From CAZOHG01 sp964579725 (GTDB lineage Bacteria; Zhuqueibacterota; JdFR-76; BMS3Abin05): a stretch of DNA of 21,367 nt. The position numbers and the translations under genes are program-made. Below the pieces are notes generated by a model. That model did not search any database. It saw nothing but the letters and a program-made list of their open reading frames with translations, and was not told the DNA's origin. Below, in pieces: positions 6,139 to 14,511 of this stretch (positions within the stretch are counted from its first letter, which is position 1; every line of letters begins with the position of its first letter). The stretch is taken from positions 1 to 21,367 of the forward strand of contig CAZOHG010000056.1 in assembly GCA_964579725.1 (NCBI GenBank). The letters are read 5' to 3'.

Positions 6139-7125
6139 TTAATTCGTCTCGCTGTTCAGATATTTGTCCACATCCATTCCAAAATGCAACCCAAGGCTTT
6201 CCAGTACGTTGCTCAGCTCCGTCAGGGATTTCCGACCAAAATTGCGGAATTTAAGCATTTCCGATTCGTCGCGCTTGACCAGGTCGGCAATGGTTTCGAT
6301 ATTGGCGGCCTTCAAACAATTGCTGGCGCGCACTGAAAGCTCCAGTTCATCCACGCTCATTTTAAGCAATTTTTTAATGCGCAAAGCCTCTTCGTCAATT
6401 TCCGGGGGGATTTCCTCTTCCGGTTCCACATCGTAATTAATAAAGAGCTGGATGTGGTCTCGAATAATCCGTGCCGCCTGCGCAAGGGCGTCGTCGGGTG
6501 TAATGCTGCCGTCGGTTTTGATTTCGAGAATCAGCTTCTCGAAATCGGTGCGTTGCCCCACGCGCGTTTCTTCCACATGGTAAGCCACATTGACAATCGG
6601 CGTAAAAATAGAATCAATGGGAACCACACCAATGGGTTGATCGGGATGTTTATTTTCGTCCGCCGGCACGTAGCCGCGTCCGCGCGAAATTCGGATTTCC
6701 ATATTGAAATCCGCCTCCTCGCTCAGTGTGGCAATGTGGTGATTCGGATTCAACACCTCAAAATCGGTGGTGTCTTTCGAAATTTCACCGGCTTTGAATT
6801 CCATGGGGCCCTTCAAATGGAGCGTTACTTTTTCGGGTTTTTTGGTAATCAATTTAAATCGAACACCCTTTAAATTCATAATCATTTCCGAGACGTCTTC
6901 CACCATGCCGGGAATCGTCGAAAACTCGTGTAGAACCCCATCTATTTTGATGCTGGTAATGGCGGCGCCGGGTAAAGACGACAACAACACGCGCCGGAGC
7001 GCATTACCGATGGTCACACCAAAGCCTTTTTCCAGCGGCTGGACGATAAATTTGCCGTAGCTGTTTGAAAAAGTCGCCTCGTCCAGCTCGATTCTTTCTG
7101 GCATTTGTAAACTTTGGAAATTCAT
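6139..7125 (-). CDS. rpoA: DNA-directed RNA polymerase subunit alpha
   Basis: 328 residues, normal length. The N-terminal assembly domain (about 1-235) contains FGVTIGNALRRVLLSSLPG (35-53), which drives alpha dimerisation and beta/beta' binding. An acidic linker (about 233-247) leads to the C-terminal domain (about 250-320), with VRASNCLKAANIETIADLV. Arg266 there matches the UP-element DNA-contact arginine of E. coli alpha. The ATG at 7125 follows GAGAGGAAC. It lies between rpsD and rplQ, the standard alpha-operon position. The 93-base gap to rpsD is one of the longer gaps in the block. Confidence 0.99.
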   Translation of the reverse strand: MNFQSLQMPERIELDEATFSNSYGKFIVQPLEKGFGVTIGNALRRVLLSSLPGAAITSIKIDGVLHEFSTIPGMVEDVSEMIMNLKGVRFKLITKKPEKVTLHLKGPMEFKAGEISKDTTDFEVLNPNHHIATLSEEADFNMEIRISRGRGYVPADENKHPDQPIGVVPIDSIFTPIVNVAYHVEETRVGQRTDFEKLILEIKTDGSITPDDALAQAARIIRDHIQLFINYDVEPEEEIPPEIDEEALRIKKLLKMSVDELELSVRASNCLKAANIETIADLVKRDESEMLKFRNFGRKSLTELSNVLESLGLHFGMDVDKYLNSETN

Positions 7126-7218
7126 TCAGTTCCTCTCTCCAAAATTAGAAAACTCTTTTTGATTTTTCTCGTCCTGAGCGGACACTTTTATGCCTAAAGA
7201 AAAACCAAAATCGGTCAA

Positions 7219-7848
7219 TTACTTGGAATACAATTCCACAATCAGACTTTCGTTTACATTTACGGGAATGTCCTGCCGATTGGGCATCTCAACAAACCGG
7301 CCGGACAGACTGGCCTTATCCAATTCCAGCCAGGGCACCAGACGCCCTTCTTTGATTCGTTTCAGAGATTCGTGGATCATATCCATCCGTTTGCTGCGGT
7401 CTTTTACTTTCACCACGTCACCGGGACTGACCAAAAACGAGGGAATATCCACAATGCGGCCGTTCACCTGAATGTGACGATGGCGAACAAGCTGGCGCGC
7501 CGCGTTCCGGGTGGGAGCCAGCCCAAGCCGGTACACCACGTTGTCCAGGCGACGTTCCAACATTTTGAGCAGATTTTCACCTGTAATGCCCTTTTCCTGC
7601 TCGGCTTTCTCAAAATAAATCCGAAATTGCTTTTCCAGGAGTCCGTAAATGCGGCGAAGCTTTTGCTTTTCGCGCAACTGCATTCCGTATTCGGACAATT
7701 TAAATCGACGGGATTTCCCATGCTGACCGGGTATGTAGCTTTTTCGCTCAAAAGGACATTTGCTTGTTAGGCATTTCGCCCCTTTCAAGAAGAGCTTTTC
7801 TCCTTCACGCCGACACAGCTTGCAAACCGGTCCTGTATATCTTGCCAT
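7219..7848 (-). CDS. rpsD: 30S ribosomal protein S4, zinc-binding type
   Basis: 209 residues, full length. It binds 16S rRNA early in small-subunit assembly and, in many bacteria, represses its own operon. The N-terminus carries a Cys set, Cys9-x2-Cys12, Cys26 and Cys31, marking the zinc-containing form. The S4 RNA-binding domain starts near 98 with RRLDNVVYRLGLAPTRNAAR and the VRHRHIQVNGRIVDIPS segment. The ATG at 7848 has GGAGG six bases upstream. It follows rpsK by 23 bases. No regulatory leader is evident in the short gap. Confidence 0.99.
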   Translation of the reverse strand: MARYTGPVCKLCRREGEKLFLKGAKCLTSKCPFERKSYIPGQHGKSRRFKLSEYGMQLREKQKLRRIYGLLEKQFRIYFEKAEQEKGITGENLLKMLERRLDNVVYRLGLAPTRNAARQLVRHRHIQVNGRIVDIPSFLVSPGDVVKVKDRSKRMDMIHESLKRIKEGRLVPWLELDKASLSGRFVEMPNRQDIPVNVNESLIVELYSK

Positions 7849-7871
7849 TAAAAACCTCCAAAAAGACTGTC

Positions 7872-8264
7872 TTAAACTCTTCTACGCTTGGGCGGACGAC
7901 ATCCGTTGTGAGGAATAGGCGTCACGTCCTTAATTGCTTTGATTTCCAACCCGGCAGCCTGTAAAGAGCGAATGGCCGCCTCCCGGCCGCTGCCAGGGCC
8001 CTTCACATAAACCTCCACGCGTTTCAGCCCGAGATCCATGGCCTCCTTGGCCGCATTTTCCGCGGCAAGCTGAGCCGCAAAGGGGGTGCTTTTTCGTGAC
8101 CCCTTAAACCCCACCTTGCCAGCGGACGCCCAGGAAATCACATTCCCGTACTGGTCAGTGATTGAGACGATGGTATTGTTAAAGGTTGCCCGAATGTGCG
8201 CCACACCGTTGGCGTCCACGGGACCTTTCTTTTTCCGTCTAACACTGCGTTTGACTCTTGCCAA
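7872..8264 (-). CDS. rpsK: 30S ribosomal protein S11
   Basis: 130 residues. It forms part of the 30S platform near the mRNA exit and E site. The conserved AHIRATFNNTIVSITDQYGN segment near 22-41 and the C-terminal PHNGCRPPKRRRV are diagnostic. The Asn-Gly in that tail is the known isoaspartate site in bacterial S11. The start codon is TTG at 8264, with GGAGG five bases upstream, and gives the family N-terminus MARVKRSVRRKKK. It lies between rpsM and rpsD. Confidence 0.98.
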   Translation of the reverse strand: MARVKRSVRRKKKGPVDANGVAHIRATFNNTIVSITDQYGNVISWASAGKVGFKGSRKSTPFAAQLAAENAAKEAMDLGLKRVEVYVKGPGSGREAAIRSLQAAGLEIKAIKDVTPIPHNGCRPPKRRRV

Positions 8265-8346
8265 AATAACCTCCGAACAAAATTAGTGTCTTTTCAAAAT
8301 GCCTGCATTCGATTGAAACTTGACCGACCCTTTTCACGTCGCCTTG

Positions 8347-8718
8347 CTATTTTTTCTTGCGGCCGCCAATCGTCGCCTTTTTCCCCTTGCGAGTACGCGC
8401 GTTGGTGCGTGTGCGTTGCCCCCTAACCGGCAGTCCTTGACGATGCCGCAACCCACGGTAGCAACCGATGTCCATGAGGCGCTTAATATCCATATTAATT
8501 TGGGCGCGCAAAGCCCCTTCCACCTTGAAATTGGACTCAATATACGACCGGATTTTCGCGGTTTCCTCTTCCGTCATGTCGTGCACGCGCTTGTCCGGGC
8601 TAATCCCGGTTGCAGCCAGGATTTTGCGCGACGTGGGTAACCCAATTCCAAAGATGTACGTCAGTGCGATTTCCAACCGTTTATTTTTAGGTAAATCAAT
8701 ACCAGCAATACGAGCCAA
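8347..8718 (-). CDS. rpsM: 30S ribosomal protein S13
   Basis: 123 residues. It sits in the head of the small subunit and contacts 23S rRNA and L5 across the subunit bridge. The N-terminus MARIAGIDLPKNKR and the signature YRGLRHRQGLPVRGQRTRTN near 87-106 identify it. The very basic tail (KGKKATIGGRKKK) reaches toward the P-site tRNA. The start is TTG at 8718, with AGGAGG five bases upstream. It lies 23 bases after rpmJ and 82 bases before rpsK. Confidence 0.98.
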   Translation of the reverse strand: MARIAGIDLPKNKRLEIALTYIFGIGLPTSRKILAATGISPDKRVHDMTEEETAKIRSYIESNFKVEGALRAQINMDIKRLMDIGCYRGLRHRQGLPVRGQRTRTNARTRKGKKATIGGRKKK

Positions 8719-8741
8719 AACGACCTCCTTCGATTAACCTT

Positions 8742-8855
8742 TTACCCTTGGCGTTGTTTGTGTCGTGGATTCGTGCAAATGACGCGCACGACGCCTTTCC
8801 TTTTGACAATCTTGCACTTGTCGCACATTTTTTTTACAGACGAACGAACTTTCAT
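8742..8855 (-). CDS. rpmJ: 50S ribosomal protein L36, zinc-binding type
   Basis: 37 residues, a small gene between infA and rpsM. It translates as MKVRSSVKKMCDKCKIVKRK followed by GVVRVICTNPRHKQRQG. The zinc ribbon uses Cys11, Cys14, Cys27 and His32. The ATG at 8855 follows a GGAGG-like site seven or so bases upstream (TTTGGAGGATAG). The position infA-rpmJ-rpsM is the standard order. It joins rRNA helices late in large-subunit assembly. Confidence 0.97.
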   Translation of the reverse strand: MKVRSSVKKMCDKCKIVKRKGVVRVICTNPRHKQRQG

Positions 8856-8889
8856 TCTATCCTCCAAACGTCAAAAATAGATTCGATTT

Positions 8890-9108
8890 TTATTTGTACC
8901 GATAAATAATGCGGCCACGCGTTAAGTCGTACGGTGACAATTCCACCGTGACTTTGTCCCCGGGCAAAATTTTAATAAAATGCATGCGCATTTTGCCCGA
9001 AATGTGGGCCAAAATTTTGTGCCCGTTTTCCAATTCCACTCGAAATGTGGCATTGGGCAATGTTTCCACAATGGTTCCGTCTACGCGGATGGGCTCTTCT
9101 TTTGCCAT
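8890..9108 (-). CDS. infA: Translation initiation factor IF-1
   Basis: 72 residues, the exact usual length. A single OB-fold (S1-like) protein that binds the 30S A site during initiation. The N-terminus MAKEEPIRVDGTIVETLPNA and the GHKILAHISGKMRMHFIKIL segment are typical, as is the end TRGRIIYRYK. The ATG at 9108 has only a weak GGAAAG site, which suggests some reliance on coupling to map, whose stop is 16 bases upstream. Confidence 0.98.
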   Translation of the reverse strand: MAKEEPIRVDGTIVETLPNATFRVELENGHKILAHISGKMRMHFIKILPGDKVTVELSPYDLTRGRIIYRYK

Positions 9109-9124
9109 AAAAACTTTCCGATCC

Positions 9125-9874
9125 TTAAATTCCCTCGGTTAAAACCTCCGTGTGATCTTCAAACAGGGCGATTGTGTGTTCAAAATGGGCCGAAGGCTCT
9201 CCGTCCGCCGTGACCACCGTCCAGCCATCCGATTCTGTCCGCACTTCGTACGTCCCGGCATTGACCATCGGTTCGAGCGCCAGGACCATTCCCTTTCGAA
9301 GGCGCGGCCCCTTGCCCGCTCTTCCGTAATTGGGGATTTGGGGCTCTTCCCACACATCCTTTCCGACCCCGTGTCCCACTAAATCCCGAACGACGGAAAA
9401 GCCAAAGCTCTCCACGTACGTTTGAACGGCATTGGAAATGTCGCCAACCCGATTTCCCACAACGGCCTTTTCAATGCCGCGTCTCAACGCAGTTTGAGTA
9501 ACTTCCATGAGCTTTTTTTTCAGCTCCGAAACCTCGCCAACCGGGTACGTACGGGCGGCATCCGAATAATAGCCCTTGAAAATCACCCCCATGTCGACCC
9601 CAACGATTTGCCCCTCTTCAAGCCGCCGCTCTCCGGGGATCCCGTGTACCACCTGCTCGTCAATCGAAATACATGCCGTTCCGGGAAACCCGTGAAATCC
9701 TTTAAAAGAAGGCGTCCCGCCACGAGACCGAATGTAACGCTCCGCAACGCGGTCCAATTCGATCGTCTTGACCCCGGGTTTTATGTGGGCTTCCACCTCC
9801 TTAAAGGTGTCCACCAAAATCCGGCAGGACTCTCGAATCAGGTCAATTTCGTGGGGCGTTTTAATAAGAATCAT
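9125..9874 (-). CDS. map: Methionine aminopeptidase, type I
   Basis: 249 residues. It removes the initiator Met from nascent proteins. The five metal ligands are all present: Asp94, Asp105, His168, Glu201 and Glu232. The substrate-binding His77 sits in VVHGIP. There is no N-terminal extension, so this is the short type Ia-like form. The ATG at 9874 overlaps the adk stop as ATGA, a coupling often seen in spc operons. It supplies processing next to the genes for export and ribosome components. Confidence 0.98.
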   Translation of the reverse strand: MILIKTPHEIDLIRESCRILVDTFKEVEAHIKPGVKTIELDRVAERYIRSRGGTPSFKGFHGFPGTACISIDEQVVHGIPGERRLEEGQIVGVDMGVIFKGYYSDAARTYPVGEVSELKKKLMEVTQTALRRGIEKAVVGNRVGDISNAVQTYVESFGFSVVRDLVGHGVGKDVWEEPQIPNYGRAGKGPRLRKGMVLALEPMVNAGTYEVRTESDGWTVVTADGEPSAHFEHTIALFEDHTEVLTEGI

Positions 9875-10527
9875 GGATTTTTCTTTAGCCCCAAAGCCTG
9901 CAAAATTTCTCGGTACACTTCGTCAATGGGTTTGTCCCCGTCTACCGTTTTGAGAATTCCACGGGCTTTGTAATACTCTTTCAGCGGCGCCGTTTGTTCT
10001 GCGTACACTTTCAAGCGATTGCGAATCGTTTCCTCGTTGTCGTCCTTGCGCTTGACAATTTTGCCCCCACATTTGGGACAAATCAGATCCGGCGGAGGAG
10101 GATTCGTCAATTGGTTGAAATCTGCGCCACATTTTTCACACACCCAGCGGTTTGTAAGCCGCTGGACGATTTTTTCCGGCTCCACGTAGATTTCCACCAC
10201 GCTGTCCAGCCTGAGGCCCATCTCCTTGAGCATGGCGTCCAGAGCCTCCGCCTGGGGAATGGTGCGCGGAAAACCGTCCAAAATGAAACCCGCCGCGCAA
10301 TCCGGTTTTTGCAGGCGCTCACGAATAATGTCAATGATCACTTCGTCGGGAACCAGTGCTCCCGCATCCATATACCTTTTTGCTACTTTTCCCAGCTCGG
10401 TCTGATCATGCACAGCGGCTCGTAATATGTCCCCTGTTGAAATTTGGGGAATTCCAAAATCCTGCTGAATTTTCCTTGCTTGCGTTCCCTTGCCTACGCC
10501 GGGAGCGCCGAGCATTATCATTCGCAT
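9871..10527 (-). CDS. adk: Adenylate kinase with zinc-type LID
   Basis: 218 residues, the long bacterial form. It interconverts ATP plus AMP and two ADP. The P-loop GAPGVGKGTQ is at 8-17. AMP-site motifs STGDILR (30-36) and DGFPRT (84-89) are present. The LID (about 125-165) has Cys130-x2-Cys133 and Cys150-x2-Cys153, a four-Cys structural zinc site. The ATG at 10527 follows AAGGAA. It lies 17 bases after secY and overlaps map. Confidence 0.98.
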   Translation of the reverse strand: MRMIMLGAPGVGKGTQARKIQQDFGIPQISTGDILRAAVHDQTELGKVAKRYMDAGALVPDEVIIDIIRERLQKPDCAAGFILDGFPRTIPQAEALDAMLKEMGLRLDSVVEIYVEPEKIVQRLTNRWVCEKCGADFNQLTNPPPPDLICPKCGGKIVKRKDDNEETIRNRLKVYAEQTAPLKEYYKARGILKTVDGDKPIDEVYREILQALGLKKNP

Positions 10528-10544
10528 TGGCGCGTTCCTTTGTG

Positions 10545-11876
10545 TTAGGCCCGCCTTCTACCTCGCAAACGCCCTGTTTTCATAAAACCGTCGTAGTGCC
10601 GCATGAGCAAATGCGACTCAACCTGCTGCAAGGTATCCAGCGCCACACCTACAACAATCAACAATCCTGTGCCGCCGTAAAACGACGCAAAGTTGTAACT
10701 CACGTTTGTGTACTTCATAATAAAGTACGGGAAGATAGCAATAATCGCCAGGAAAATAGACCCCGGCAATGTGATTCGCGTCAGAATGTAATCCAGATAT
10801 TCGGAGGTTCTCTTTCCGGGACGCACGCCCGGAATAAAACCGCCGTATTTTTGCATATTTTCGGCGATGTCCACCGGATTAAAAACAATCGCCGTGTAAA
10901 AATAAGTAAAAAACACAATCATGACACCGTAAAACAGCCAGTACACCCAGGATTGAATGTCGAAAACGGCAACCAGTGAGGAAACAAACTCATTGTTCGG
11001 GAAAAAAGTTCCGAATGTGCTGGGGATAAACATAATCGATTGCGCAAAAATAATGGGCATCACACCGGCTGTGTTGACGCGCATGGGGATATGTGTGCTG
11101 TGTCCGCCGTAAATTTTCCGCCCCACCACCCGCTTGGCATATTGAACGGGAATTTTGCGGGTACCTTCCGTCAACAGCACAACCGCGGCAACGGTTAAAA
11201 ACATCAATCCCCACAGGAAAATTTCCATCAGCAGGGCTCGGTTCCCCGCAATCAATTGCTGGGTTTCATCCAAGACGGCATTGGGAAATCGAGCAATAAT
11301 TCCGATAAAAATGATGAGCGAAATTCCGTTGCCGATTCCTTTGTCGTCAATTTGTTCACCAAGCCACATGATTAAAACCGTACCGGCTGTGAGGGTTAAC
11401 ATCGTCAAAAGGCGAAATCCCAGACCCGGATGCGGAACCACGAGCAGGCCGGATTGAGTAACGGGAATATTTTCCAGGAACACGCTTACACCGTAGGCCT
11501 GTAGAGCCGAAATCAGTACCGTCCCGTAGCGGGTCAGTTGAGTAATCTTTTTCCGCCCTTCTTCGCCTTCTTTCTGAAGCTTTTGGAAGTAGGGGACGAC
11601 GGCACCCAACAATTGAATAATAATGGATGCGGAAATGTACGGCATGATCCCCAGGGCAAAAACCGTCGCCTTGCGGAAAGCGCCACCCGCAAACATATCG
11701 TACAACCCAAAAAGGGTGTTTTGTGCCTGAACAAAAAATTCACCCAGCGCACGGGTGTCAATGGCCGGGGTAGGAACGTGCCCGCCAAAACGATAAACGA
11801 CCAAAATTCCGAGCGTAAAGAGAATCCGGCGTTTTAGCTCCGGAATCTTGAAAATATTTTGTAAACTCTCGATCAT
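10545..11876 (-). CDS. secY: Protein translocase channel subunit SecY
   Basis: 443 residues, with ten predicted membrane helices. It forms the SecYEG channel for protein export and membrane insertion. Recognised segments are the N-terminal IPELKRRILFTLGILVVYR, the plug region near GEFFVQ, the cytosolic loop VQYAKRVVGRKIYGGHSTHI, and the basic C-terminus GRLRGRRRA, which faces the ribosome. The ATG at 11876 overlaps the rplO stop as ATGA, linking the two genes' translation. This is the usual spc-operon place. Confidence 0.99.
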   Translation of the reverse strand: MIESLQNIFKIPELKRRILFTLGILVVYRFGGHVPTPAIDTRALGEFFVQAQNTLFGLYDMFAGGAFRKATVFALGIMPYISASIIIQLLGAVVPYFQKLQKEGEEGRKKITQLTRYGTVLISALQAYGVSVFLENIPVTQSGLLVVPHPGLGFRLLTMLTLTAGTVLIMWLGEQIDDKGIGNGISLIIFIGIIARFPNAVLDETQQLIAGNRALLMEIFLWGLMFLTVAAVVLLTEGTRKIPVQYAKRVVGRKIYGGHSTHIPMRVNTAGVMPIIFAQSIMFIPSTFGTFFPNNEFVSSLVAVFDIQSWVYWLFYGVMIVFFTYFYTAIVFNPVDIAENMQKYGGFIPGVRPGKRTSEYLDYILTRITLPGSIFLAIIAIFPYFIMKYTNVSYNFASFYGGTGLLIVVGVALDTLQQVESHLLMRHYDGFMKTGRLRGRRRA

Positions 11877-12313
11877 AGAGTAATTGCCTTTCCGCCAACC
11901 GATTCAATTTTCGTTCGCGCTGTTTCACTGAAAGCGTGTGCTGAAACCTCAAAGGTTTTTGTCAACTCCCCATTTCCCAAAATTTTCACAGGCCGGTTTT
12001 TTTTGCGAACCAGACGTTTTTCGTACAAAATTTCGGGGGTGATTTTCTCCACCCCTTCTAAACGTTCCAAATCGGCCACATTGACAATCTGGTATTCTTT
12101 TCGGAAAGGATTGAAAAAGCCCCTCTTGGGCAATCGGCGTTGAATCGGCATTTGCCCACCTTCAAACCAGGCCCGAAATTTGGCACCCGATCGGGAGCGT
12201 TGTCCTTTGTGCCCTTTTGTGGCTGTCCCGCCGTGGCCGGAACCTTCCCCCCGGCCGATTCGTTTTTCTTTATGTTTCGATCCTTTGGCGAATCGTAAAG
12301 ACCCTAAATTCAT
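11873..12313 (-). CDS. rplO: 50S ribosomal protein L15
   Basis: 146 residues. A late-assembling large-subunit protein with a long, extended Gly/Arg-rich N-terminus that threads into 23S rRNA: KRIGRGEGSGHGGTATKGHK (17-36) and GQMPIQRRLPKRGF. The globular C-terminal part follows from about residue 75. The ATG at 12313 has GAGG five bases upstream. It follows rpmD by 20 bases and overlaps secY. Confidence 0.98.
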   Translation of the reverse strand: MNLGSLRFAKGSKHKEKRIGRGEGSGHGGTATKGHKGQRSRSGAKFRAWFEGGQMPIQRRLPKRGFFNPFRKEYQIVNVADLERLEGVEKITPEILYEKRLVRKKNRPVKILGNGELTKTFEVSAHAFSETARTKIESVGGKAITL

Positions 12314-12333
12314 GGTACCCTCAAAATTTTTGG

Positions 12334-12519
12334 CTATTCCACTTCCTCAACTTTCAGCAAATGGGAGATGGAGCGAACCATTCCCAAAATTTCCGGCGTC
12401 GCTTTGTGTTCCACCGTCTGGTGCATTCGGTGAATGCCCAGGGCCACCAGTGTCCGCTTCTGTTTTTTGTTGCGGTCAATCGCACTGCGGACTTGCGTTA
12501 TTTTCAGCTTTTTTGCCAT
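12334..12519 (-). CDS. rpmD: 50S ribosomal protein L30
   Basis: 61 residues from the ATG at 12519, matching the family length and the N-terminus MAKKLKITQVRSAI. A longer frame from 12564 adds 15 unlike residues and begins inside the rpsE-rpmD hairpin, so it is rejected. GGAG lies ten bases upstream of the chosen ATG. The motif TLVALGIHRMHQTVEHKATP is the L30 signature. It fills the standard slot between rpsE and rplO. Confidence 0.96.
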   Translation of the reverse strand: MAKKLKITQVRSAIDRNKKQKRTLVALGIHRMHQTVEHKATPEILGMVRSISHLLKVEEVE

Positions 12520-12564
12520 TCTTTCAAAACTCCACATCGTTTTTTCCGGCGCGCCTTTTTCCAC

Positions 12565-12580
12565 AAAGGGGGCGCCCTTT
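12565..12580. repeat. Palindromic hairpin at the rpsE stop / rpmD leader
   Basis: AAAGGG and CCCTTT form perfect 6-base arms around GGCG, with GC pairs at the top of the stem. It overlaps the last base of the rpsE stop codon region. No T-run follows on either strand, so it is not a terminator. It may shape mRNA between the two genes. Confidence 0.5.
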
Positions 12581-13086
12581 TAATCCAGCAAGTACAATTC
12601 CCGAACCGAAATACCGCGCTTTTTCGTCACCGTTTCCACGGTCAACATACTCTGCAAGGCATTCATCGTTGCTTTGACCACATTGTGAGGATTGGTCGAG
12701 CCCAGAATTTTGGCCAACACATCCGTAATCCCCACCGATTCCATAATGGCCCGCACAGGACCGCCGGCAATTACACCGGTACCGGCGGAGGCCGGTTTCA
12801 GGAAAACCCGTGCAGCTCCGTATTTTCCCACGATCGGGTGGGACACCGTTCCGTGTGGCACTTGAATGTATACCAGATTCTTTTTGGCATTTTCCGTCGA
12901 TTTTGTAATGGCGTCGGTCACTTCGTTGGCCTTTCCAAAACCCACGCCAACGTGTCCCTTGCCGTCGCCTACAACCACAATGGCGTTGAAACTAAAGCGG
13001 CGTCCGCCCTTGACCACCTTGGCCACACGATTAATGTGCACAACCCGTTCTTTTAAATCTAATTCACTTGGACTAATCCGTTCCAA
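12580..13086 (-). CDS. rpsE: 30S ribosomal protein S5
   Basis: 168 residues. It helps keep decoding accurate and forms part of the mRNA entry channel. The N-terminal dsRBD-like domain holds GGRRFSFNAIVVVGDGKGHV (28-47) and VGFGKANEV. The C-terminal domain holds AGTGVIAGGPVRAIMESVGI. The start is TTG at 13086, with AGGAGG four bases upstream. It lies 26 bases after rplR. Confidence 0.97.
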   Translation of the reverse strand: MERISPSELDLKERVVHINRVAKVVKGGRRFSFNAIVVVGDGKGHVGVGFGKANEVTDAITKSTENAKKNLVYIQVPHGTVSHPIVGKYGAARVFLKPASAGTGVIAGGPVRAIMESVGITDVLAKILGSTNPHNVVKATMNALQSMLTVETVTKKRGISVRELYLLD

Positions 13087-13112
13087 AGGACCTCCTCATC
13101 GTACGTCATAAT

Positions 13113-13496
13113 TCAGAATTTCAGTCCGCCTTCGCGGGCACCATCGGCCACGGCCTTTATCCGTCCGTGGAAAATAAACCCATTGCGATCAAAAACCACC
13201 GTCTCGATTTTCATTGCCTTGGCCCGCTCAGCGATGGCTTTGCCAATAAGTTTGCTAACGCCCACTTTGCCCTCTTTTTTACGAACCTCCTCAACCGAAG
13301 CTTTCAAGTCTTTGCTCAGACTGGAAACGCCTGTCAAGGTTTTGCCGGTGGTGTCGTCCACCAACTGGGCGTAAATATGTTTGGCGCTTCTGAAAACGGT
13401 CAGGCGCGGCTTTTCCGTCGTGCCCCGAATTTTCTTGCGAATTCTGCTCTTTCGTTTGAGTCTGGCTAATCGCTTTTTAATATTTTTATCTGCCAT
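13113..13496 (-). CDS. rplR: 50S ribosomal protein L18
   Basis: 127 residues from the ATG at 13496, close to family length. A TTG at 13517 would add seven residues but has a worse binding-site position; GAGG lies five bases before the ATG. It binds 5S rRNA with L5 and forms the central protuberance. Typical segments are KIRGTTEKPRLTVFRSAKHI and the tail VVFDRNGFIFHGRIKAVADG. It sits between rplF and rpsE as usual. Confidence 0.97.
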   Translation of the reverse strand: MADKNIKKRLARLKRKSRIRKKIRGTTEKPRLTVFRSAKHIYAQLVDDTTGKTLTGVSSLSKDLKASVEEVRKKEGKVGVSKLIGKAIAERAKAMKIETVVFDRNGFIFHGRIKAVADGAREGGLKF

Positions 13497-13523
13497 CTTA
13501 CCCTCATCCAAATTCAAAAACGT

Positions 13524-14063
13524 TTATTTTGCTCCGGACTTACCGGCTTTGCGACGAACTTCCTCACCGGCATAGCGAACACCCTTTCCCTTGTAGGGTT
13601 CGGGCGGACGGAATGACCGAATTTTGGCAGCCACCAATCCGACCAGTTCCTTGTCGATTCCACGAACGGCCACCTGGGTGTTGCTCTCCACCGCAACCTC
13701 AATTCCTTCAGGCGGAATAAAAACGATCGGGTGGGAATAGCCCAAAATAAATGTGACGCTTTTTCCCTTTTTTTCCGCCCGGTAACCGACGCCCACAATC
13801 TCAAGCTTCTTCTCAAACCCCTGCGAGACGCCGACCACCATATTATTAACCAAGGTTCGGTACAAGCCGTGCAACGAGCGGTGGTTGCGGTTGTCGCTGG
13901 GGCGTGTGACAAAAATCTGATTTTCTTTGACTTCCACCCCAATTGCCGGATCGATTCGCAGGGCCAGTTCACCCTTCGGTCCCTTCACACGGACGTTGTG
14001 CTTTGCGATGTCTATCGTCACCCCTTCAGGTATTGAAATCGGGGCTTTTCCAATTCGAGACAA
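13524..14063 (-). CDS. rplF: 50S ribosomal protein L6
   Basis: 179 residues, standard length, made of two similar alpha/beta domains. It sits near the factor-binding site of the large subunit. The N-terminus MSRIGKAPISIPEGV and the signature PEPYKGKGVRYAGEEVRRKA near 153-172 identify it. The start is TTG at 14063, with AGGAGG eight bases upstream. An ATG at 14070 is out of frame. It follows rpsH by 24 bases. Confidence 0.97.
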   Translation of the reverse strand: MSRIGKAPISIPEGVTIDIAKHNVRVKGPKGELALRIDPAIGVEVKENQIFVTRPSDNRNHRSLHGLYRTLVNNMVVGVSQGFEKKLEIVGVGYRAEKKGKSVTFILGYSHPIVFIPPEGIEVAVESNTQVAVRGIDKELVGLVAAKIRSFRPPEPYKGKGVRYAGEEVRRKAGKSGAK

Positions 14064-14087
14064 TGTTCATTCCTCCTGATAACAATT

Positions 14088-14486
14088 TTACCAAATATAG
14101 CAGAGAACTTCGCCGCCAACACCCATTTTTTTCGCCTGCAATCCCGTCATGACCCCCTTCGAGGTGGACAAAATGGAAATACCCAAATTATTCATCACTC
14201 TCGGGATGTGGTCGGCATCTACGTATTGCCTGCGGCCGGGTTTGCTGATGCGCTTCAACCCGGAAATAACACTTTTTTCATTGGCGTCATATTTTAGATA
14301 AATGCGGATTAGCCCCTGTTTCCCGTCGTCAATATTGACGTAATTGTTGATGTAACGGTTTTCGTAGAGAATTCGGGTAATTTCGCGCTTCAAATTCGAG
14401 GCGGGGATATCCACCTTTTTGTGCTGCGCCTTGGCGGCATTCCGAATTCGTGTTAAATAATCCGCAATTGGATCGGTCATCGACAT
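14088..14486 (-). CDS. rpsH: 30S ribosomal protein S8
   Basis: 132 residues. It binds 16S rRNA helix 21 and in E. coli represses the spc operon by binding mRNA near rplE. The start MSMTDPIADYLTRIRNA and the C-terminal signature STSKGVMTGLQAKKMGVGGE (107-126) are clear. The ATG at 14486 has GGAG nine bases upstream; the alternative ATG at residue 3 is possible. It lies 25 bases after rpsN. Confidence 0.98.
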   Translation of the reverse strand: MSMTDPIADYLTRIRNAAKAQHKKVDIPASNLKREITRILYENRYINNYVNIDDGKQGLIRIYLKYDANEKSVISGLKRISKPGRRQYVDADHIPRVMNNLGISILSTSKGVMTGLQAKKMGVGGEVLCYIW

Positions 14487-14511
14487 ATGTGATTTCTCCT
14501 GCTCCTCAAGT

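Noticed and set aside
12520..12564. Longer L30 start at 12564
   Set aside because: It adds 15 residues unlike L30; the ATG at 12519 has GGAG and gives the family N-terminus.
12217..13056. Plus-strand 279-codon open frame opposite rplO, rpmD and rpsE
   Set aside because: It overlaps three certain ribosomal genes and its product is His/Asn/Arg-rich with no recognisable domain.
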